Of a DNA stretch of 64,000 nucleotides, positions 33,828-42,690 are shown one piece after another (positions within the stretch are counted from its first letter, which is position 1; every line of letters begins with the position of its first letter). The notes under the pieces were generated by a model, which searched no databases, was not told where the DNA came from, and saw only the letters and a program-made list of their open reading frames with translations. The position numbers and the translations under genes are program-made. The DNA is from Eubacteriales bacterium (GTDB taxonomy: Bacteria; Bacillota; Clostridia; Lachnospirales; Lachnospiraceae): the NCBI GenBank assembly GCA_030524715.1, contig JAUNGB010000011.1, forward strand, positions 1-64,000, given 5' to 3'.

Positions 33828-35303
33828 TCAACTTTCCTTTGTTTTTGCATATTCTGAAGGCGTCCTTCCTGTTACGGACTTAAACACCCGGCTGAAATAA
33901 AGCTGATCCGCATATCCCACCATCTCTGCCACATCCCGGATCAGCAGTTCAGGCTGTGTTTCCAGAAGTTCCCTGGCTCTTTCCATCCGAATGGCTGTCA
34001 GATAGGCATTGAAGGATTTTCCGGCGTATTTCCGAAAAAGGCAGCTTATGGAGCTTTGGGAAATCCCAAATACCCTGCCAATATGATTCAGCGTCATGGT
34101 CTCATGAAGATGAATATTTACATATCTGCGTATCTGTTCAAAAAATTCCGGTGTATCGATCTTCTCAATGCCTTCTTTTCCGGGAAAAAGCAGTTCGTTT
34201 ACACTCTGATACAGCATATCCATATTCAGCGCGTTATATAAAATATCCTCCAGAAGATATTCCGTATTTCCACTGTATTCCTGGTAGTTCTCACTCATCC
34301 ATACAAAGTTGCATACCTGTCGGATCATATTTTGCACCTGTATTTCCGGAATCCGCCTTTTCTCAAAATCATCACAAAGCTTTTTCAGCTCCAGTGACGC
34401 TTTTTCATACTCTCTGTTATTTACATGATGCCAGACAGCCCAAAGCTCTGACCTCTGCTCTCCGGCAATTACAGAGCTGTTCTCTGTCTTCCCCGGATAC
34501 AAAACCTGATCATGGCCATAGACAAGACTTTGTAAAAGCGTAACATACAATCCACGGACAGTTTCTGCCATTTCCTCTACAGGAAAGCAGCAGTCCTTCA
34601 CAGCAACAGTGACAAAGCCGCCGTCTATCCTGTATTTTTCCCGGGCTTTCTTTACCAACGCCTGAAATTCACGCCAGCCGTCCACGCATTGTGCCGGGAT
34701 CAGAAACAGGGCTTCGTTTTCGTCTCTTCCATACATGATAATCGATTCATGCCATGCTGAATAAACATCCGCCGCACCGGAAGTCTCAAATCTATGAGGC
34801 AGATTATTCCTCCTGATCAGAAATGCATAATAATCTTTATCTTCAAAGCCCTCTTTCAATTCCTCTTCACTGACATACACGCCGTGACACAATGACCGCA
34901 AAAGGGCTGTCCTGTTCAAAAAAGCCCGTTCATCTAATTTTTTCGCGGCTTTGTCCATAATTTCGGCAAATTCCATGGGATCCACCGGTTTCAGTATATA
35001 GTCGTGAACCTGATTTAAGATCGCCTGCTTGGCATATTCAAAATCGGAATAACCGCTGATGATCACAAATTCTGTCTCCGGCCGTTCCTCTTTGACCTTT
35101 TCGATCAGAGCAAGCCCGTCAAGCTCTGCCATTTTAATGTCGGTAATAATCATATCTGCCGGGATCTCCTTCAACATAAGAAGCGCTTCTTCACTGCTTC
35201 CTGCTCTTCCTGCGATCTCAAACCGATTACATTTTTTCTCGATAATCCTTCCGATATATTCCAATGCCGCAGGCTCGTCATCCACCAACAGTACCTTATA
35301 CAT
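33828..35303 (-). CDS. Response regulator with AraC-type output domain (YesN-like)
   Basis: About 491 residues. Receiver domain 1-120: VLLVDDEPAALEYIG, phospho-acceptor Asp in MIITDIKMAELDG, and conserved Lys in YILKPVDP. A poorly conserved middle region (130-370) is followed by a C-terminal AraC double helix-turn-helix (LNHIGRVFGISQSSISCLFR; IRDVAEMVGYADQLYFSRVF). It is the partner of the histidine kinase just upstream; the genes overlap by eight bases (35296-35303), and the true start is MYKVLLVDD at 35303. YesN-type regulators usually activate an adjacent sugar ABC transporter and glycosidase genes, both of which flank it here. Confidence 0.93.
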   Translation of the reverse strand: MYKVLLVDDEPAALEYIGRIIEKKCNRFEIAGRAGSSEEALLMLKEIPADMIITDIKMAELDGLALIEKVKEERPETEFVIISGYSDFEYAKQAILNQVHDYILKPVDPMEFAEIMDKAAKKLDERAFLNRTALLRSLCHGVYVSEEELKEGFEDKDYYAFLIRRNNLPHRFETSGAADVYSAWHESIIMYGRDENEALFLIPAQCVDGWREFQALVKKAREKYRIDGGFVTVAVKDCCFPVEEMAETVRGLYVTLLQSLVYGHDQVLYPGKTENSSVIAGEQRSELWAVWHHVNNREYEKASLELKKLCDDFEKRRIPEIQVQNMIRQVCNFVWMSENYQEYSGNTEYLLEDILYNALNMDMLYQSVNELLFPGKEGIEKIDTPEFFEQIRRYVNIHLHETMTLNHIGRVFGISQSSISCLFRKYAGKSFNAYLTAIRMERARELLETQPELLIRDVAEMVGYADQLYFSRVFKSVTGRTPSEYAKTKES

Positions 35304-37056
35304 CCTGAACCATCCCTTTCTCCTCGATCCATATGACAACTTTCGCCCCGCTTTCACTGTTCCCAACGGAAAAATGCATGTTATCCCCATACATATAATA
35401 ATACCGGAGATAGGTATTCACTATGCCCATACCGCCAATCTGAAACTCCTTCAGCGACACATGATAATTTTCCTTTGCAAGCTCCATTTCGCGCTTCAGG
35501 CTTTGAAGCACTTCTTCAGAAAAACCAATTCCATTATCTTCCACCTCCAGAAAAATTCCGCCATTCTCCGTATAAGCCCTTACCCAGATTTTCATATGCC
35601 GGCTTCTTTTTTCAAACCCATGAGAAATACTGTTTTCTACAAGCTGCTGAAGGCCCAGCCGTGGAATATGCAATTCTTTCAAAGAATCCTGAATAATACA
35701 CTCATACACAAAATTTTCCTGAAAACGTGCCTTTAAAAGATAAAAATAATTATCCAGATATTTTATCTCTTCTTTCAGAGGCGCGCTTTTCTCCGCCGTA
35801 TTTGTGGAATAACGTAAAATTGCCCCAAGTTTGCTGCAGATTCTTCCAATCTCATCGTCGTTCAGCATCATCCCACGGTTTGCCACCACATTCAGGACAT
35901 TATATATAAAATGCGGATTTACTCCTGCTGAAAGGGCGTCGAACTGTGCCTGAAGCTGAAGCTGAATTGCTTTTTTCTCTCTGGCAGCGGAATTGCCCAG
36001 CCGGATAAGAAGACGGCGGAAAGCCTCTCCAAGAGCATCCACCTCCATAATGTCCGACTCAAATTCAAATGGGGCGTCAATATTCTCCAATTCTCTTTTT
36101 TCTACCAGCATTTTCAGTTCCTTTACCGGAGCTGTCAAATGCCTGGATGAATAATATACATAACAGAGCATCCCCGAGAGAGCCGCCAGAAACATGACAA
36201 GAATCGGAAGAAAATCAGCAGCCTGTTCTTTTCGGATGCTTTTCAGGGAACGCAGGAAAAAAGCCGTACACCCGGACTGCTCTCCTACTGTCCGGATAGC
36301 CATTTCCCCGTCTACCGTAAGTACGGAAGCATCGCTTCCTTCAAAGCTCTGCCTGATCTTTTCCTGATATTCCGCATTTTCCTGCAAGGACGAAACCAAA
36401 ACCCTTCCGTCAGGATCCGTCAGGAAAAAACGCTGGTCATCCGGAAATATCAGTTTTTCCATATCATATTCTATTTCGATATAAGTACCGTTGTAGCCCT
36501 TCATTTCCTGGACAAGTGAAATTACTTCACGCCCATTTTCACTCCATGATTCTTCATGGGGCTTCCAAATCCAATATATCTTCGAGCTTTCCGCGAGATT
36601 CTCTTCGTAATTTCCGTCGGCAAAAGCGGCAGCGGCTTTTTCATAGGGAAGCTTGCCATGATAGGATATGGCGATACCATCTTTATTAAAAAGCACTGCA
36701 TTATTGAAATTAGTAGTCAGATACCATGCGCCCAAATGTGCTCTCACCGAATTGACCGCGCCCGCTGCCGCGGCATTCGTCACTCTGCCATCCTTAAGAC
36801 GGCTTAAAATGTCCGCACTGTCAAGCACATCCTTTCCTGACAGGATGTAGCTGACGGCAAAACGCATCTTCTCAAAGGCGTTTTCGAACTCTTCCATCGC
36901 CTGTTCTCCGCTTTTTTGAAGCTCCTGACGTATTTCGTTCTCTTTTGCTTCCATTCGGTTGTGAAAATATACGCCGCAAAATATAACTGCCGCAGCCATG
37001 ACCATCACGGCAAAAAAGCGGAACATTTTCCGGCTGTATGGTATCCTTTTGCTCAC
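35296..37056 (-). CDS. Sensor histidine kinase (YesM-like)
   Basis: 586 residues. Membrane segment at about 12-30, extracellular sensor region (about 35-275), second membrane segment at about 280-300 (FLPILVMFLAALSGMLCYVYY), HAMP-like linker, then the His_kinase domain with phospho-acceptor His in VNPHFIYNVLNVVANRG (about residue 385). The ATP domain shows the N box QQLVENSISHGF and G boxes VEDNGIGF and GGMGIVNTYL. It senses an extracellular signal, probably a sugar bound directly or via the ABC binding protein, and phosphorylates the YesN-like regulator encoded downstream. Confidence 0.93.
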   Translation of the reverse strand: MSKRIPYSRKMFRFFAVMVMAAAVIFCGVYFHNRMEAKENEIRQELQKSGEQAMEEFENAFEKMRFAVSYILSGKDVLDSADILSRLKDGRVTNAAAAGAVNSVRAHLGAWYLTTNFNNAVLFNKDGIAISYHGKLPYEKAAAAFADGNYEENLAESSKIYWIWKPHEESWSENGREVISLVQEMKGYNGTYIEIEYDMEKLIFPDDQRFFLTDPDGRVLVSSLQENAEYQEKIRQSFEGSDASVLTVDGEMAIRTVGEQSGCTAFFLRSLKSIRKEQAADFLPILVMFLAALSGMLCYVYYSSRHLTAPVKELKMLVEKRELENIDAPFEFESDIMEVDALGEAFRRLLIRLGNSAAREKKAIQLQLQAQFDALSAGVNPHFIYNVLNVVANRGMMLNDDEIGRICSKLGAILRYSTNTAEKSAPLKEEIKYLDNYFYLLKARFQENFVYECIIQDSLKELHIPRLGLQQLVENSISHGFEKRSRHMKIWVRAYTENGGIFLEVEDNGIGFSEEVLQSLKREMELAKENYHVSLKEFQIGGMGIVNTYLRYYYMYGDNMHFSVGNSESGAKVVIWIEEKGMVQDV

Positions 37057-37103
37057 ATCGCTTCCTCCCTCTGTAAACGCTGTCTCATTTTTCCTGTGTT
37101 CTC

Positions 37104-37931
37104 CTATCCCTTTACGGAGCCTGCCACCATTCCGGCTACGATCTGTTTATTAAAAATCAAAAACAAAATAAACATTGGAATAATAATAATTACTATATTC
37201 GCAAAAAGCAGATTATAGGAGCTGTGGAAATTACTGATATAATTGTATAAAGTCAATTGAACTGTTGAATTTTTATATCCCGGAAGGAAATATAAAGGGT
37301 TGGTAAAATCATTAAAAACAGAAACCGCATTCAGAATAACCACCGTAGAAGTTACGGGCTTTAAAAGCGGGAAAATAATCCTGCGGAATACCTGACCCGC
37401 ACTGCAGCCGTCAATATACGCGGCTTCTTCCAGTTCTTTCGGTATAGTCGCCATAAATCCCCTGTACAGCATGATCGTAAAGGGAATGTACAGAGCAGTT
37501 TCTATCAAAATCATAGACGTCATTGTTTTGTAAATATGCATACCCTTCAGCATCCATATGGTAGGAAGGACAGAAGGCGGAAGCATCAGGCCGATCATCA
37601 CCAGAATATTTGCAGCCGCAGTAAACCTGCTTTTTCTTCTCTGAATAACATATCCGGCCAATGAGCACAAAGCGATCAGGCAAACGACAGCTCCAACCGT
37701 AATCAGCGTGCTGTTCTTAAAAGCAAGCACAAGCTGATAATCATTATTTTTAAACACCTCCGCATAATTTTCCAAATGAATTTCTGACGGAAGGGAAAAC
37801 TCCATACGGTTGGCTTCTTTCCTGTCCTTCAAAGAATTCAGTATCATAAATAAAAACGGCGTCACAAAAAAAATTGTCGTCAAAAGTACCGCAATGATTT
37901 CAATTATACCGCTTTGCATTTTTTTCTTCAT
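37104..37931 (-). CDS. Carbohydrate ABC transporter permease (MalG type)
   Basis: 275 residues, six membrane segments. The cytoplasmic EAA loop is ELEEAAYIDGCSAGQVFRRI followed by IFPLLKP. The C-terminus is VAGMVAGSVKG, the usual family ending. It pairs with the MalF-type permease encoded immediately upstream (four-base overlap at 37928-37931). No ATPase gene is in the cluster; such importers normally use a shared MsmK/MsiK-type ATPase encoded elsewhere. Substrate unknown, presumably the oligosaccharide sensed by the adjacent YesMN pair. Confidence 0.93.
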   Translation of the reverse strand: MKKKMQSGIIEIIAVLLTTIFFVTPFLFMILNSLKDRKEANRMEFSLPSEIHLENYAEVFKNNDYQLVLAFKNSTLITVGAVVCLIALCSLAGYVIQRRKSRFTAAANILVMIGLMLPPSVLPTIWMLKGMHIYKTMTSMILIETALYIPFTIMLYRGFMATIPKELEEAAYIDGCSAGQVFRRIIFPLLKPVTSTVVILNAVSVFNDFTNPLYFLPGYKNSTVQLTLYNYISNFHSSYNLLFANIVIIIIPMFILFLIFNKQIVAGMVAGSVKG

Positions 37932-38794
37932 CCCTGCAGCGCCTCCTCTTTTTTATACAGATAGTTCTGCAGCGGAAGTGCCAGAACCAGGATCAAAATC
38001 AGCATAATCACATTTCCCGCAGTGGAAAGGCCGTAATATCCTGCCGTATATTGCTTATAGATAATTGATGCCAGCGTATCCGTTGCATATCCCGGACCGC
38101 CTCCTGTCATAGCCCAGATCAGGTCAAAGCTTCGTATCCCTCCGATAAATGACAGAATAATAACGGAATTTCTTGAGCTGGCAGACAATGGAAGTGTAAT
38201 ATAACGAATCCGCTGCCATACGTTCGCACCGTCAATCTGGGCTGCTTCATAATAAGTGGTATCAATAGACTGTATTCCCGCAATGTAGATCACAGTCGCA
38301 ATACTGAGTCCTTTCCATATATCTACCAGAATAACGGAATACAGTGCAATATCGCCGTCTCCAAGCCAGTTAATTCCCGAAATACTGAAAAATTCCAGGA
38401 CATGGTTAATAAGTCCCTTTGTAGGATGCATTAAGCTTGCAAAGGTTGCTCCCACAGCAATGGTACTGACCAGATTGGGAAAGAAAACCGCAGAACGGAT
38501 GTAGGTCTTGCTCCTGATTTTTCCACAGAGGAACAGCGCGATCAAAAATGCCAGGATCACCTTGCTTCCGCTGGTCAAAACAGAGTAAATCAGAGTATTT
38601 TTAATTCCAATGGAAAGAGACGGATCCGTTAAAAACATTTTATAATTATCCAGTCCGCAAAATCTGGCCGAGTCAAAATTCCAGACCGTCATACTGTAAT
38701 AAACAGATATGATCGTCGGTATCATAAACATCACACAAAACACAGCCATAGCGGGAACCAGAAATCGATGGGGGTACATTTTTTCTTCTTTCAT
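37928..38794 (-). CDS. Carbohydrate ABC transporter permease (MalF type)
   Basis: 288 residues with six membrane segments and the EAA motif YYEAAQIDGANVWQRIRYI followed by TLPLS. It forms the heterodimeric channel with the downstream MalG-type subunit. It is preceded by a 91-base gap carrying a hairpin (38822-38844) after the binding-protein gene, the usual arrangement for making more binding protein than channel. The start ATG lacks a strong ribosome-binding site, which fits low expression of membrane subunits. Confidence 0.93.
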   Translation of the reverse strand: MKEEKMYPHRFLVPAMAVFCVMFMIPTIISVYYSMTVWNFDSARFCGLDNYKMFLTDPSLSIGIKNTLIYSVLTSGSKVILAFLIALFLCGKIRSKTYIRSAVFFPNLVSTIAVGATFASLMHPTKGLINHVLEFFSISGINWLGDGDIALYSVILVDIWKGLSIATVIYIAGIQSIDTTYYEAAQIDGANVWQRIRYITLPLSASSRNSVIILSFIGGIRSFDLIWAMTGGGPGYATDTLASIIYKQYTAGYYGLSTAGNVIMLILILVLALPLQNYLYKKEEALQG

Positions 38795-38821
38795 TATTAA
38801 TCCCTCATAAATGAAAAGCGC

Positions 38822-38844
38822 GGAGCCGTCCTACGGGCGGCTCC
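38822..38844 (-). terminator. Intercistronic hairpin between binding-protein and permease genes
   Basis: GGAGCCG (38822-38828) pairs with CGGCTCC (38838-38844). On the minus strand it is followed by a short GCGCTTTTC. It is probably a partial attenuator or an mRNA stabiliser that raises binding-protein output. Confidence 0.6.
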
Positions 38845-38885
38845 TTCCACCATGCAGCATCTGACTGTAAAAGTGTTTCTCTAAA

Positions 38886-40175
38886 TTACTCTTCCCAGTC
38901 AAGCCCAAGCTGTACTGCCATTTTATAGCAGTCAAGGTCATACTTTTCCGCCGCCTCCTGACCGGTTATCTGGCCATTTGAAACTTCTACGCAGATACTT
39001 TCGCATCCCGCTCCCTTTACAGAGGTTTCATATTCCTGTGCAAGCGCAGTGTCCCCATTATCAAAATATTCCTGCATCTGCTCTACTGCCGCAAACGGAT
39101 CTCCCTTCAATTTATAACCTACAATATTAAAGGGACCTACCGGAGGCTGTGTTTCCGCATAAATGTCCATGCCTTCATCAGAAATATAATATTCCATAAA
39201 GCTTATGATATCTTCCATTTCGGCTTTTGCATCTTTATTCACATAAATTGCATTTGCAGGCCACACCGTCATCCCGTTGGAATCCGCATGGTCGCCCGGA
39301 ACAGGGAAGAAGCCGATATTATCCACAGTTTCCTTGTCGTATAAAGAATAGATATTAGAAAGTGCCTGACTCTGCATGAAATAGTGAGCGCCGTCTCCCT
39401 CTGCAAGCATTGTGCATGCATCATCATATGTAGCCACTGCACAGTCTTCATTGTAATACGGAATTAAATCTTCGTACTTTTCAAAACTTCGAAGTGCGGC
39501 AGGCGTAGTAGCGTATTTTGCTTCCCCGGCTTCAAACTTTGCCGAAAAATCCGGTTCCTCCGCCACCACATTAAAATAGTCTGCCAAAAATACAAGCTGA
39601 CTGGTCCATGTACTTCCAAAGGATCCGATCACTGCAGTCTTTCCCGCATCCTTAAGCGCGTCGCAATTTGCCAGAAACTCATCCCATGTTTTTGGAATTT
39701 CCAGTCCTAATTCCTCATACATTTCTTTGTTGTAAAGAACGCCTCCAACCTGCGAAGAAGACTGCGGAATGCCGTATATTGCACCGTCAACCGTAACAGA
39801 TTCCTTAAAGTCCTTGTCCAGCTTATCAACAAGTTCTGTGTAGGATGAGAGGTCTGCAAAATATTGAGATGGATTCAACTTGGAAAGCAGCGCCCCGGAA
39901 TTATAGAGGATAACATCCGGAGCCTCACCGCTGGCAAGAAGAGACCGAAAAATCGTCTCACCGCTCTCATCTGCGTAAGGCTGAGCTTCAATAGTAACTC
40001 CCAGCTTTTCTTCCGCCGCATCGCAAACCTGATTAAATGCATCCGGCACAAGCGAGCTCGGATATCCAACGGTAATCACCTTTTCCGCATCAGCAGATAC
40101 CAAAACAGTACCTGCAGTATTCATACTTCCGACCATAGCCGCGCATAATATAAAGGACATCATTTTTCTTTTCAT
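38886..40175 (-). CDS. Extracellular sugar-binding protein of the ABC transporter
   Basis: 429 residues. A basic N-terminus (MKRKMM) and hydrophobic core (SFILCAAMVGSMNTAG), with likely signal-peptidase cleavage after VLVSADA. The mature part is a periplasmic-binding-protein fold of the family 1 type (ITVGYPSSLVPDAF; NSGALLSKLNPSQYFADLSS; IPKTWDEFLANCDALKDAGK). It captures a sugar and delivers it to the two permeases. Oddly there is no lipobox Cys at the cleavage site, whereas Gram-positive binding proteins are usually lipoproteins. It might be released, or held by the translocon. First gene of the transporter-YesMN-GH78 cluster. Confidence 0.9.
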   Translation of the reverse strand: MKRKMMSFILCAAMVGSMNTAGTVLVSADAEKVITVGYPSSLVPDAFNQVCDAAEEKLGVTIEAQPYADESGETIFRSLLASGEAPDVILYNSGALLSKLNPSQYFADLSSYTELVDKLDKDFKESVTVDGAIYGIPQSSSQVGGVLYNKEMYEELGLEIPKTWDEFLANCDALKDAGKTAVIGSFGSTWTSQLVFLADYFNVVAEEPDFSAKFEAGEAKYATTPAALRSFEKYEDLIPYYNEDCAVATYDDACTMLAEGDGAHYFMQSQALSNIYSLYDKETVDNIGFFPVPGDHADSNGMTVWPANAIYVNKDAKAEMEDIISFMEYYISDEGMDIYAETQPPVGPFNIVGYKLKGDPFAAVEQMQEYFDNGDTALAQEYETSVKGAGCESICVEVSNGQITGQEAAEKYDLDCYKMAVQLGLDWEE

Positions 40176-40244
40176 CTTTTTTCCTCATCTTTCTTAGAAA
40201 ACAAATTTCGGATTCTCTTTACATCGATGTTTTAAGATGTCCTT

Positions 40245-40250
40245 ATTGTA
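40245..40250 (-). promoter_or_regulatory. Possible -10 of the ABC operon
   Basis: TACAAT on the minus strand, 70 bases before the binding-protein ATG, without a recognisable -35. That would fit a promoter needing an activator such as the YesN-like regulator. Weak on its own. Confidence 0.3.
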
Positions 40251-40358
40251 ACAAAAAGCTTATCATCTCTCTATAGAATATCCGTCAAATCCATATGGAA
40301 AATTCAAGGAATCACATCCGCTTCCGAAAAAATTCTCTCTCACATTTAATCATTGTAA

Positions 40359-40469
40359 TTATTTCTGTATGATGTTTAAAAAAGGAACCGGAGCAGAACG
40401 CCCCGGCCATTCCAGATGAAATTCAAGACCCGCTCCGTCAATATTTCTGACAGGCACCCTATATCTCAT
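40359..40469 (-). pseudogene. C-terminal gene fossil next to the HEPN gene
   Basis: A 36-codon frame whose body reads VPVRNIDGAGLEFHLEWPGR and ends SAPVPFLNIIQK before TAA. The GAGLEFHLEWPG segment looks like the last strands of a glycosidase-associated beta domain (PA14-like). The first codons overlap the end of the shifted HEPN frame (stop 40466-40468), so the join between defence module and fossil is at about 40455-40470. It could be the tail of the gene that began at 42669. Confidence 0.45.
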
Positions 40470-41166
40470 CCTTTTTCAACTGCTATTTTATGTATTGCTA
40501 CCACAATTGCTTCTACTTCTGATGCTCGTTCCTCAACGAACTCTTTTTCTATGTCTGTTTGTTCTGCTGATGCATGATCTCGATCTAATTGGTGGGCAAT
40601 TGCATTTCTCCGTTTGAACAATTCTGAACCACTCCATCTCCATATTTCTTTGATTCATTAATTGTATCTTTTTTAAAAGCTTCATGCATCACATTCTCGT
40701 ATCCAACGCCGATCAAATTCAATTGATCACGCATATTCTCTGATGATAAGAACACATCTCTGCTAAATCTCTCATTCAAGTATCCAAAAAACCATTCTTT
40801 CGATTCAACTGCCGCCATCCCTTCTTCCACTTTTTTCATTGGGATTTTTAAAGATTGGTACTGTTTGCTTTTTTCCCATTCTCCTTTAAACATTTTATAC
40901 AAACAATATTTACTCATTTCATGGAGATAAAAGTCTAAAATACCCTCCAGAAATACAATCTGAGATCGCCATATATTTTTACAATCATCTTCTTTTCCAT
41001 CCTGTTTCAATGAATCTGCAACTTCATATTGATTCTTGATTCTGTCCAGGCTTTGATCAAAATGACCTTTTATATCCGCAAGTTCAAACTGAATAGGCGG
41101 CGCAACCCTATGCGGGTCTCGGTTATTTTCGGCGCGTTCATTTAAATCCAAATTTCGTTCTGCCAT
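40466..41166 (-). pseudogene. HEPN-domain RNase-like protein, frameshifted just before its catalytic motif
   Basis: As read, the frame ends at 40585 (193 residues). The first part has the helical signature IVFLEGILDFYLHEMSKYC of RiboL-PSP-type HEPN proteins but no R-x4-H motif. In the -1 frame, from about 40650, the DNA encodes SELFKRRNAIAHQLDRDHAS and runs on to a stop at 40466. RNAIAH is the HEPN ribonuclease motif. The total, 701 bases, is one short of a multiple of three, and restoring one A in the run near TCAAAG (about 40655) joins the two parts into about 233 residues. It lies 12 bases after the AAA ATPase stop, with GAGGTGCAGG before the ATG, so the pair forms one operon. It is a toxin-like effector that is either inactivated or mis-sequenced. 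Confidence 0.7.
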
Positions 41167-41178
41167 ACCTGCACCTCA

Positions 41179-42426
41179 TTACATTTTTGAAACAATGTTC
41201 GCGAAATCAATATTTAACATAGGTATCGCTCCATATCGTCCAGAAATATAACCTTTGCCAAAATTATCATCTTTTCGAATATTTCTGATTTCTGCCAATG
41301 AGTATAATTCTGTAGAACGGTCTTCTTTTTTCAATTCTGTAAACCATATCTGATCTCTTCTAAATAAATCTAAATTTAAAAGACCTGTTTCGTGCGTCGT
41401 AAAGAATATCTGTGGAAAATTATCAGACTTCAAATCCATAAATAATCGGATCAAGCCCAAAACGAGAGACTCATGCAATCCTGCTTCCAACTCATCACAC
41501 AGAAGTACTTTCCCATTAACTATAATATCTAACAATGGACATAATAAACCAAATAACTTTTTAACGCCCGTAGATTCTTCCTGCATCAAATCAATTTCAA
41601 ATCCATCATATATTACTTTAGCGGTGATTGAATTAACATTTCCCTGCAAAATTATATTTTTAAACTCTGCTGATAAAAACGGCGGCAGCTTATCCGCTTC
41701 CATTTTCTGTTGATCAATTGTCACCTCTATATCTTTCAAGCCCAGTCCTAAATTCTGCATAAATGCTATAACAGCCTGCTTCACGTTATCGTTTGTATTC
41801 ATCTGATATAAGGAATACTGCATCCAATTATCCTGATTATTCGGACCATATATGACTAATTCATCACTAAAAAATTTGTATGCATGTTCTATCTCCATTA
41901 CAGAACTGAAATTTGCAGCACAAGAAAGCAACAATCTATTAGGTTTCAATACATCTTTGCATGTAGCTAATTTACCTCTGAATTTACTTCCTGTTGTAAA
42001 TTTATCACCCTTTCTTTCAAATATTTTTGCCTGGCGTCCATTTGGGAAAAAATACAAATATTCTTCGGCAACAAGCATGTTTCTCAAAGAAAAACCAAAT
42101 ACATATCTTGTGTTTTTAGTCACAAACTGAATTCGATATACACTTTCCTTTTCAAAACCGTCTAATTTATGAGGTACTTGTCGTATTCCTTGTCCTGGCT
42201 GATGATTAATACTATTCATAACCAACATTTTAACAAAACTAATCGCATCGATGAAGTTACTCTTTCCAGATCCATTTGCTCCATAAATCACAGCGGATTT
42301 AAGAACTCTGTGTCCTTCAAATTCTTTTGTTTTCTCCTCGTATGTTGTGTCACTACCGGCCAAGGCTGAAAACAATATTTCTTCTCGAATAGATTTATGG
42401 TTTGTACAAGAAAATTCAAGCAGCAT
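41179..42426 (-). CDS. AAA-family ATPase (OLD/RloA/AbiLi-like), partner of the HEPN protein
   Basis: About 415 residues. N-terminal strand LEFSCTNHKSIREEILFS, then Walker A YGANGSGKSNFIDAI (about residue 47-60), and near the C-terminus VLLCDELEAGLHESLV (Walker B/D-loop type) and FFTTHETGLL (switch His). This is the ABC-like ATPase type of AbiLi, RloA and other abortive-infection ATPases; there is no TOPRIM domain. The start at 42426 is chosen because AAGGAGG lies seven bases before it; longer frames reach 42504. The codon use and DNA are visibly more AT-rich than the flanking glycosidase genes. With the HEPN gene it forms a two-gene candidate antiphage module, probably acquired horizontally. 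Confidence 0.85.
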   Translation of the reverse strand: MLLEFSCTNHKSIREEILFSALAGSDTTYEEKTKEFEGHRVLKSAVIYGANGSGKSNFIDAISFVKMLVMNSINHQPGQGIRQVPHKLDGFEKESVYRIQFVTKNTRYVFGFSLRNMLVAEEYLYFFPNGRQAKIFERKGDKFTTGSKFRGKLATCKDVLKPNRLLLSCAANFSSVMEIEHAYKFFSDELVIYGPNNQDNWMQYSLYQMNTNDNVKQAVIAFMQNLGLGLKDIEVTIDQQKMEADKLPPFLSAEFKNIILQGNVNSITAKVIYDGFEIDLMQEESTGVKKLFGLLCPLLDIIVNGKVLLCDELEAGLHESLVLGLIRLFMDLKSDNFPQIFFTTHETGLLNLDLFRRDQIWFTELKKEDRSTELYSLAEIRNIRKDDNFGKGYISGRYGAIPMLNIDFANIVSKM

Positions 42427-42633
42427 ATTCTTTTCCTCCTTTTTCATAGTCAGATATCCTTTCTCACGATTACAGTAACACATATTTTGCAATTTATCAA
42501 GCATATTTGTATATTTTGCCGCAAATTATGTATTTAAATTGCATTTTATTCCATTTTATAATTTTATTCATAATATGATATGCAACTTATTTGAAGTCTA
42601 TACATGAAATTATATTTGAAACATACTGTTTTT

Positions 42634-42669
42634 TCAAAGGAGACTAATGCCTGCAGCATCCTTCCACAT
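42634..42669 (-). pseudogene. Orphan gene start interrupted by the ATPase-HEPN module
   Basis: Directly after the GH3 stop there is AGGAGGAAGG and ATG, then only MWKDAAGISLL before TGA. A perfect ribosome-binding site on an 11-codon frame, spaced like the next gene of an operon, suggests the start of a lost gene. The MWKDA start resembles MWRNA of the GH78-like protein at 31454. Sequence beyond 42630 becomes AT-rich, marking the edge of the inserted module. Confidence 0.45.
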
Positions 42670-42690
42670 AATCCTTCCTCCTGGATATCT

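Noticed and set aside
33828-35390. Longer start for the response regulator at 35390
   Set aside because: It would add 29 residues overlapping the kinase gene; the receiver domain begins exactly at MYKVLLVDD (35303).
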